A DNA stretch of 64,000 nt from JAOUEA01 sp963797635 (GTDB taxonomy: Bacteria; Actinomycetota; UBA4738; HRBIN12). Location of the stretch: the NCBI GenBank assembly GCA_963797635.1, contig CAWCPZ010000011.1, positions 496,001 through 560,000 of the forward strand. The letters are read 5' to 3'. Every line of letters begins with the position of its first letter. Within the stretch, counting starts at the first letter, position 1. Below the pieces are notes generated by a model. The model had not been told where the DNA came from, did not search any database, and saw nothing but the letters and a program-made list of their open reading frames with translations. Of the stretch, positions 58,565 to 64,000 are shown piece after piece. The position numbers and the translations under genes are program-made.

Positions 58565-59200
58565 TCAGTCCTCCTCCGAACTGATGCGGTTCCTGGGGCG
58601 CAGCTTCTTCATGAGCGCCCACGCGGCCGGCAGCACTCCCGCCGCCGCGAGCAGCTTCAGCGTGTCGCCGATGATGAACGGGTACAGACCGGCCTGCAGC
58701 GTCTCCTCGATCGTGGACGACGCCAGCACGTGATGCAGCCACGGGAGCGCCACCGCGTAGATCACGATGGAGCCGAGCAACATGGCGCCGATCGAACTCC
58801 GGAACGTTCGGTCCCACCCGCGCCGCGCGAGCCAGCCGGTCAAGGCCGCCGCCAGCACGAACCCCCACAGGTAGCCGCCGGTGGCGGCGGTGAGCCGCAG
58901 GACGTCGAGGCCGGTGGCATGGACACCGTCCACGGGTGCCAACACCGGAAGCCCGACCACCGCCCACACGAGATACAGCAGGATCGTCGCGGCGCCGAGA
59001 CCGGGACCGTACGCGGCGCCCACCAGCAGCACCCCGAGCGTCTGGCCCGTGATGGGGACCGGGGTGAACGGCAGCGCGAACGAGATCTGGGCCAGACCCG
59101 CGATCAAGAAGCTCCCCACGACCGCACACGCGATCTCGAACGTGACGCGGGCGGCCACGCGGGAGCGTGGTGGCGCGAGCGTCAGGGCGATGGTCGACAC
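58565..59200 (-). CDS. bioY: Biotin transporter BioY (ECF S-component)
   Basis: Substrate-binding membrane subunit of the biotin ECF transporter. The 211-residue protein has six hydrophobic segments and the BioY pattern ALPFTPVPITGQTLGVLLVGAAYGPGLGAATILLYL, then GLPVLAP and GGYLWGFVLAAALTGWLARRGW. The last segments have AGLYPFIIGDTLKLLAAA. No bioM/bioN lie nearby; a shared ECF module or a solitary BioY is possible. GTG start with GGAGG 10 nt upstream; TAGGCT at 59247-59252 on the minus strand is a likely -10 box. Confidence 0.93.
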   Translation of the reverse strand: MSTIALTLAPPRSRVAARVTFEIACAVVGSFLIAGLAQISFALPFTPVPITGQTLGVLLVGAAYGPGLGAATILLYLVWAVVGLPVLAPVDGVHATGLDVLRLTAATGGYLWGFVLAAALTGWLARRGWDRTFRSSIGAMLLGSIVIYAVALPWLHHVLASSTIEETLQAGLYPFIIGDTLKLLAAAGVLPAAWALMKKLRPRNRISSEED

Positions 59201-59246
59201 GTCGTATCAGCCTCCTTGCGATGGCACTCGGTGCAGGCAGGCCGTG

Positions 59247-59252
59247 AGCCTA
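59247..59252 (-). promoter_or_regulatory. -10 box TAGGCT of bioY, close to the divergent cofC box
   Basis: TAGGCT on the minus strand lies 46 nt before the bioY GTG. The cofC box TACCCT (59258-59263) on the plus strand lies only 5 bp away. Confidence 0.45.
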
Positions 59253-59257
59253 CCGGC

Positions 59258-59263
59258 TACCCT
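59258..59263 (+). promoter_or_regulatory. -10 box TACCCT of cofC
   Basis: TACCCT on the plus strand, 7 nt before the cofC GTG at 59271, without a ribosome site. Confidence 0.5.
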
Positions 59264-59270
59264 TCGCCCC

Positions 59271-59915
59271 GTGCGCGTGATCGCTCTGCCAGTGAAGTCG
59301 CTCGGCGACACCAAGAGCCGCCTCGATCCGGTGCTCGACCCGTTGGAGCGAGGGGCCCTCACGCTCGCCATGCTCGAGGACGTGATGGACGCCACGCAGG
59401 ACCTCTTCGGGTGGGAGACGTGGGTGGTCTCGCCCGACGAGACGGTGCTGGAGATCGCGCTCTCCCGGGGGGCCTACGCCGTCATCGAGGATGCCCCGCC
59501 ACTGTCGAGTGCGATCCATCAGGTGGAGGAAGAGGCCGACGCGAAGATGGTCGAGTCGCTCGCGATCCTGCTGCCCGACACGCCCCTGGTCACCACCACC
59601 GCGCTGACGAAGGCGTTGCACACCCTGGGATCGGTGGTGCTGGCGCCCTCGGCCGACGAGGGCGGCACGAACCTGTTGCTCCGGCGCCCCCCCACCTCGA
59701 TCCCGGCACGGTTCGGACACGACTCCTACCGCAAGCACCTGCAGGAGGCCGCGGAGGCCGACGTACCCACCGCCGTGGTCGAGGTGGACGAACTCGCCTT
59801 CGACCTGGACCTGCCGAACGATATCCTCACGGTGCTGGACGCAGGCCGGGACACCCGCACGTTGCAGGTGTGCCGCGACCTCGATCTACGGAGCCGCATC
59901 CCCGCTCGAGCCTGA
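59271..59915 (+). CDS. cofC: 2-phospho-L-lactate/phosphoenolpyruvate guanylyltransferase CofC
   Basis: Nucleotidyltransferase of coenzyme F420 synthesis that activates phospho-lactate or PEP with GTP for the next step (CofD/FbiA). The 214-residue protein begins VRVIALPVKSLGDTKSRLDPVLDPLERGALTLAML, the family signature. It then has ILLPDTPLVTTTAL, VLAPSADEGGTNLLLRRPPT and FGHDSYRKHLQEA. F420 is made by actinobacteria and a few other groups, which fits the assignment. Leaderless: TACCCT 7 nt upstream. No other F420 gene lies in the window. A small OB-fold gene follows 26 nt later. Confidence 0.9.
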   Translation: MRVIALPVKSLGDTKSRLDPVLDPLERGALTLAMLEDVMDATQDLFGWETWVVSPDETVLEIALSRGAYAVIEDAPPLSSAIHQVEEEADAKMVESLAILLPDTPLVTTTALTKALHTLGSVVLAPSADEGGTNLLLRRPPTSIPARFGHDSYRKHLQEAAEADVPTAVVEVDELAFDLDLPNDILTVLDAGRDTRTLQVCRDLDLRSRIPARA

Positions 59916-59941
59916 GGGGACGACGACAGGAGCGCGAACGC

Positions 59942-60151
59942 ATGGCGCAGGGAACGATCAAGGACTGGGACGAGGAGACGAGGACGGGCTCGTTGCTCAT
60001 GGAGGACCGCACCGAGGTGGGGATCGACTCGACCTCGATCGAGGGGTCGAACATCCGCACGTTGCGGCTGGGCCAGCGGGTTCGGTTCGATCTCACCCAA
60101 GCCGACGGCGGTCCGATCGCGCGGACCCTGACGCTGGTGACGTTCGACTGA
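59942..60151 (+). CDS. Small cold-shock-domain-like OB-fold protein
   Basis: A 69-residue protein: MAQGTIKDWDEETRTGSLLMED, then LGQRVRFDLTQADGGPIAR. It resembles the cold-shock domain outline (G.IK.W....G) but the RNP1 aromatic residues are not standard, so nucleic acid binding is uncertain. AGGAG lies 9 nt upstream. It is probably co-transcribed with cofC. Its stop lies 3 bp from the end of convergent HU; both stops fall in the near-palindrome TGACGGTCA. Confidence 0.7.
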   Translation: MAQGTIKDWDEETRTGSLLMEDRTEVGIDSTSIEGSNIRTLRLGQRVRFDLTQADGGPIARTLTLVTFD

Positions 60152-60154
60152 CGG

Positions 60155-60454
60155 TCAGCCCGGCGGCGGCGAGGCGCTGTTCAGCACCTGACCGCGGAAC
60201 TCCTTGCCCGGCGTGAACGCCGGGAGATCGCGCGCCGGCACCACGATGGGCACGTCGGGCTTGCGAGGGTTGCGGGCGATGCGCTCGTTGCGATGCTTGC
60301 GTTCGAAGGTCCCGAAGTCCGCGAGCGTCACGCGCTCCCCGCGCACCACCGAATCGCGGACGGCATCGATCGTGGCATCGACGACCCGTCCGACATCCGC
60401 TTTGGAGAGACCCGTCCGCTTCGAGACCTCTGCGACCAGTCCGCCCTTGTTCAT
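60155..60454 (-). CDS. hup: HU family DNA-binding protein
   Basis: A 99-residue nucleoid protein: MNKGGLVAEVSKRTGLSKADVGRVVDATIDAVRDSV, then VTLADFGTFERKHRNERIARNPRKPDVPIVVPARDLPAFTPGKEFR. It binds and bends DNA as a dimer, with the Arg/Pro arm in ARNPRKP. It has no long Lys-rich tail of the mycobacterial type. The start at 60454 fits the family, and a good promoter lies upstream (60496-60525). Confidence 0.95.
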   Translation of the reverse strand: MNKGGLVAEVSKRTGLSKADVGRVVDATIDAVRDSVVRGERVTLADFGTFERKHRNERIARNPRKPDVPIVVPARDLPAFTPGKEFRGQVLNSASPPPG

Positions 60455-60495
60455 GGTCTGCGTCCCTTCGTCTCGATGAGGGTTGCGACGTGCCC

Positions 60496-60525
60496 ACCGT
60501 AGTCGCATCGGCGCGGTCGGGTCAA
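60496..60525 (-). promoter_or_regulatory. HU promoter (-35 TTGACC, -10 TACGGT)
   Basis: On the minus strand TTGACC (60520-60525) and TACGGT (60496-60501) are separated by 18 bp, about 40 nt before the HU ATG. It is the best two-element promoter seen in the window. The rest of the gap 60526-60612 holds nothing recognisable. Confidence 0.6.
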
Positions 60526-60612
60526 CGTCATGTCACCCCGGCGGACGTTGCGGCGCAGCGAGGAAGGGGCTGAGAGGCGAGGAGGAGATCCCGGGCGGGG
60601 CGGACGGACTGT

Positions 60613-60618
60613 TACCAT
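60613..60618 (+). promoter_or_regulatory. -10 box TACCAT of tRNA-Gln
   Basis: TACCAT lies 12 nt before the mature 5' end of the tRNA. No clear -35 was seen. Confidence 0.45.
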
Positions 60619-60630
60619 CGTCGTCGCCAT

Positions 60631-60701
60631 TGGCCCGTGGTGTAACGGTAGCACGACTGATTCTGGATCAGTTAGTCTTGGTTCGAATCCAGGCGGGCCA
60701 G
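60631..60701 (+). tRNA. tRNA-Gln (anticodon CTG)
   Basis: Complete cloverleaf of 71 nt: acceptor stem TGGCCCG/CGGGCCA, anticodon stem ACTGA/TCAGT with loop TTCTGGA (anticodon CTG, reads CAG), T arm with loop TTCGAAT, and discriminator G. CCA is not encoded (CAA follows). The 3' part is overlapped on the other strand by the end of the metalloprotease frame. Confidence 0.93.
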
Positions 60702-63054
60702 CAAGGCTGCTAGACGCGTGTCGACGCCGACGGCATCGATCGTGACCGGCTTGCGACGACTGGTCACTTCGATCACCAGCGTCCCGGCCTTCACCGACGC
60801 CTTCGTCCCCAGCGCGAACACCACGCCGGACGCTCCGACCGCATCGTGCAGGTCGACCTTCGCCAGCACCGTGCCCCGCCACAGCACCCGGAACGCGCCG
60901 CACGTCGGGCAGGTGGTGGCCATCACGGCGAACCGGCGAGCCTGCAGGTGCTTCATGGTGAGCGTGGCACCGCGGGCCTTGGTGGTGGTCAGCGTGTCCT
61001 GGAAGGAGCCGCCGGACTGCTGGGTCCACGCCCCCTTGGCGCCGAACGCACGCTCGTCGAGCGGCACGGCGGTGCAGGCCTCGTCGCTCCACGCCGTCCG
61101 ATTCGCCACGAGGTCGGCGCTCCGCACGCTGAAGCATCGGGTGGAACCGGGTTTGCCCACGAACGTGTCGTCGGTGTCGACCGTCCCGTTGAGCCAGTCC
61201 TCTGATGCGCCGAAGTCGGCCTTCGCGCCGGCTGCCCGTGATCGAACGTCGAACCCGGCGAACCCGCTCCCGGCGTCGGCGCCGCCGCTCCACGAAACGG
61301 GAACGGACGTCGACCATGTGAACGGCGAACCCGGTGCATCCACCTGCGCATCATCCGGCACGGTGGTGTCGATCCGGAACGGCCCCGCCACGAGCTGACC
61401 GGCCCAGTTGCCGGCTTCGTCCACGGTCCTGAGGGCGACGTAGCGATCGCCGCTGGGCTGGGCAGGGCTGGTGAACGACGTGGCGTTCGCGCCGAGATCC
61501 TTCGTGGTGTCGGCGGCCACGGCGGCGCCTCCCCACGCGATCGAGTAGCCGTCCACCCCGGTGCCTACGTCGCTCGCGCCCGAGAACGCCATGGCGATCG
61601 TGTCGTCGGCCGACCAGTCCCCCACCGTGTGGCTCGAACTCGCGAAGCTCGTGGGGTTCGTCGGCGTGTCGAGATCGGGCACGCCGTAGGCGACGCTCAC
61701 CTGATAGGAACCGTCGCCGGCCTTGGAGTTCACGGATACGGCCAGGTCGAGCGCGTCGACCGAGAAGGTCTCTCCCACGATCCACATCGCGCCGTCGTCG
61801 TTGACGTCACCGTCGCCGTCGGCGTCCACCACCTGCGCGATCCGGTCGTACGGCGAACTGGTCGCGCGTGACTCGTCCACCTGGTGGATCACGACGGCGT
61901 CGCCGGGCACACCGACGTCGGCGCCCGATCGTTCTCGCGCTTCCACCGTGTAGGAGACGTTGGCCGTGACGGGGATCACGATCTCGCGCTCACCACCGGC
62001 GGCGGCCGGATCCGACAGGGGACGGAGGGTCACGGTCGCCGAGCCGCCGTCGGGAACCGTCGTGATCCATGACGGGTCGAACCATCCCAGGACGTCACGG
62101 TGATAGGAGATCGTGCCTTCCGGCGTCCAACCGTATTCGGGGTCCTGCGGGCCGGCATACGCGTAGCTCATCTGATCCCAACGGGAGTCATACGTCTGCG
62201 TCGTACGGGCCCGACGAGTGGAGCAGTCCGAACCCGTGGCCCATCTCATGCGCCTGCACCCCGGCGACGCCCCAGTCCGACATCCAGGTGGCCTTCCAGA
62301 TCCGCGACACGCCGTCGAGCGTGAGGTACACCGAGCCACCCCAGGAGTAGGTCATGTTCTCGTTGAAGTGCATGTCGATGCCCATGAAGTCGTTGAAGTT
62401 CAGGCCGGCGGTGTTGCTGGCGGTGGCACAGTCCTGCGCCATCTGGGTGAGGTTGGCGTTGGCGGGTGCGCCGTAGTACGACCGGTTGTGCGGCATGTCG
62501 ACCCACGCCACCACCGTGCCGCCGGCGAGGTCGATCGTCCCGTACGACGTCTCCTCGAAGTAGTCGCTGATCAAGCTCGAGGAACCGCCCACCAGTCCGT
62601 CGTACCAGGACTTCGGATGCGGCACCGTCGTGTTGCCGGCGAAGCGGCACAGCAGGCTCACCCACTTCTGGGAGCCCGTCACGGCCTCGGTCGGGGCGCG
62701 TCGTTGTTCGACCACCCGCGATGCGAGGACCGACACCGATCCATCCTGGCGCGCCGTTCCCACGATCTGCACGCGGCGACCGACCTGGGCCAGCAGTCCG
62801 GCTTCGTGCGCGGCATCGACCGAGAGCCGAACCGATCCGTGGCGTGAAGCCACGACGTAGCGCTGGATCGGGCGACCGTCCTCAGGGGTTCGAGGATCGC
62901 CGGCCATCGCGACGAGCCGTCCCCGGACCGAGACCGCCGGTCCACGATCGGCCTGCCGGGATCGAACCGCGATCGCTGGGCTCGCCAGCAGCCCGGCGAG
63001 CACCAAGGTCGCGAGCAGGCAAGCGAGGGAACGTCGCACGGCGGCGGAGGCCAT
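60672..63054 (-). CDS. Secreted metzincin-type metalloprotease, frame interrupted after the active site
   Basis: Reads as one secreted protease of about 790 residues if one break is repaired. The first part (63054 to 62188) has a signal peptide (about 1-29), a prodomain-like region and the zinc motif VQAHEMGHGFGLLHSSGPYD (HExxHxxGxxH). The frame is lost at 62197-62202, where GCGTC on the plus strand may have lost two bases. The second part continues QTYDSRWDQMSYAYAGPQDPEYGWTPEG, the Met-turn (DQMSY) region, then a Ca-binding-like VDADGDGDVNDDGAMW and Ig-like repeats (GVDGYSIAWGGA, TTVPDDAQVD). The frame ends only inside tRNA-Gln on the opposite strand (30-nt overlap). It resembles the peptidase M6/M11 (gametolysin-type) group; the family assignment beyond the metzincin motif is not certain. 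Confidence 0.75.
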
Positions 63055-63116
63055 CTATGAGGTGTCGGTCGCCGAACACCTCCAACTCAAGCGTTCGGAC
63101 CCAGAAGGTTCCGGCG

Positions 63117-64000
63117 TCAGGCGTTGGGGTCCAACACCAGCGGCTCGAGCGGCACCTGGGAGAAATCGAAGTCCCTCGCGAGGTCGCCGAGCTCGGGGAC
63201 GAGTTCACGGACGGTGGGCCGGGAATCCGGCCATCCGTTCTTGCGGGGATCGATCCGCGCCCCGCCGAGGAACCGGTCCTCGATCAGCTTCAGGTAGGCG
63301 TCGAACGACAGGGTCTGGTGGTCGACGTAGCCCTGACGGACCCACGGGCTGATCACCAGGCTGGGCACGCGAAGCCCGTAGCCGTTCTCGTCCACCACGG
63401 TGGGCTCCACGTGGTCGTAGAACCCGCCCCAGTCGTCCCACGTGATGAAGATCGCCGTGTGCATCCACTGCTCGCGCGGCCCCTCCATCACCGCGTTGAC
63501 GAGCTGGGTGACCCACGCCTGGCCGGGCGCGATGTTGTCGGGCGGATGCTCCCCCTGGCCTTGGGTGGGCATCACCCAGGACACCGCCGGCAGGTTCCCC
63601 TCGGCGGCGGCCTCGAAGAACTCCGTGTTGGGACGGACGTTGTCGAGCTGTCCGGTGACCTCGACCGACCGGAAGCCCGGCAGGGGGTTCTGCACGGCGA
63701 CCGTCTTCGAGATCGACCCCTCGACGTCGGGGCACGGCGGCGCGTTGCACGTTCCCGGCCCGACGAAGTATCCCCAGCTCACGCCCGCCTTGTACATCAT
63801 CCAGGTGATGTCGCCCCAGACGTAGGGCCGCGGCGCGCCATCGGGCGGTGACCAGGTATGCCCCTGATCCGCGGCGTTCGAACCCGGGGTATCGACCTCG
63901 GACGTGCAGCTCATGGCGTCGTTGAGGTTCGGGCACGTCGCCGCCCACCCCGACACCAGGAACAGGTGCGAGGGCAGGGTCCAGGAATCGACCGGCGCGA
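63117..64000 (-). CDS. Phosphoesterase (phospholipase C/acid phosphatase-like), 5' end off the right edge
   Basis: Part of an alkaline-phosphatase-superfamily enzyme (PF04185). The visible 294 residues include the central PRPYVWGDITWMMYKAGVSWGYFVG, the substrate and metal region SWVMPTQGQGEHPPDNIAPGQAWVTQLVNAVM, and the late metal-binding TAIFITWDDWGGFYDHVEPTVV, followed by GLRVPSLVISPWVRQGYVDHQTLSFDAYLKLIEDRFL. The frame is still open at the right edge with a reading DSWTLPSHLFLVSGWAAT, so the start and N-terminal active-site residues lie outside. Members are exported and cleave phospholipids or phosphate esters. It lies 62 bp upstream of the metalloprotease on the same strand. Confidence 0.88.
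   Translation of the reverse strand, partial: APVDSWTLPSHLFLVSGWAATCPNLNDAMSCTSEVDTPGSNAADQGHTWSPPDGAPRPYVWGDITWMMYKAGVSWGYFVGPGTCNAPPCPDVEGSISKTVAVQNPLPGFRSVEVTGQLDNVRPNTEFFEAAAEGNLPAVSWVMPTQGQGEHPPDNIAPGQAWVTQLVNAVMEGPREQWMHTAIFITWDDWGGFYDHVEPTVVDENGYGLRVPSLVISPWVRQGYVDHQTLSFDAYLKLIEDRFLGGARIDPRKNGWPDSRPTVRELVPELGDLARDFDFSQVPLEPLVLDPNA

Noticed and set aside
57827..60151. Long plus-strand frame running into the cold-shock-like gene
   Set aside because: Only its last 69 codons from the ATG at 59942, with a ribosome site, make a plausible protein; the rest is antisense to plsC and bioY or out of frame with cofC.

Overview
The window is about 64 kb of GC-rich actinobacterial chromosome (Actinomycetota, probably a lineage outside the well-studied Streptomyces/Mycobacterium groups; I cannot place it more precisely). 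The main evidence is synteny. On the minus strand run recG-rsmD-coaD-sepIVA-like-yceD-rpmF-rnc-mutM-acyP-smc-ftsY, then ffh-rpsP-khpA-rimM-trmD-rplS-lepB-rnhB-DUF2469-yraN, then comM-dprA-xerC-sigma(WhiG/FliA)-M23, then rpsB-tsf-pyrH-frr-cdsA-dxr-rseP-ispG-proS. This is essentially the order of the Mycobacterium tuberculosis Rv2889c-Rv2973c region. The F420 gene cofC, a WhiG-type sigma factor and many leaderless genes with a TANNNT box 6-9 nt before the start codon agree with this. No rRNA, phage, IS element or CRISPR array was seen.

Layout. 1-17.3 kb: the translation/lipid/isoprenoid core (rpsB to proS), interrupted by a two-component system with yjbQ, and by a plus-strand trpE-trpG block preceded by a leader peptide and a transcription attenuator. 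17.3-20.5 kb: a membrane protein and a PQQ-type propeller protein, probably an envelope unit, then an M23 peptidase. 20.5-31 kb: sigma factor, XerC, DprA, ComM, a PLP decarboxylase, RNase HII, signal peptidase and the S16-RimM-TrmD-L19 unit. 31-39 kb: the SRP pair Ffh/FtsY around a small histidine kinase/CheY-like pair, and SMC. 39-49 kb: DNA repair, RNase III, L32, CoaD, RecG, L28, ThiL and ATP-type PEP carboxykinase. 49-60.7 kb: accessory metabolism (CopB-like ATPase, ABC exporter with a LolA-like partner, Ddl, a trans-sulfuration enzyme, an acyltransferase, BioY, CofC, HU) and tRNA-Gln(CTG). 60.7-64 kb: a secreted metzincin protease and a phosphoesterase that runs off the edge.

Two window-wide patterns matter. 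First, at least six otherwise intact genes, and possibly a seventh, are broken by 1-2 base indels. Most of these lie in C/G runs or GCGC-like spots, so they are more likely assembly errors than decay. Second, several core proteins carry long acidic, Ala/Glu/Pro-rich tails (uS2, bS16, bL19, the CdsA N-terminus, the PQQ protein C-terminus). The most attractive regulatory element is the trp attenuator at 2.42-2.61 kb. A MutM lacking the usual catalytic N-terminal proline is the most interesting protein-level oddity.
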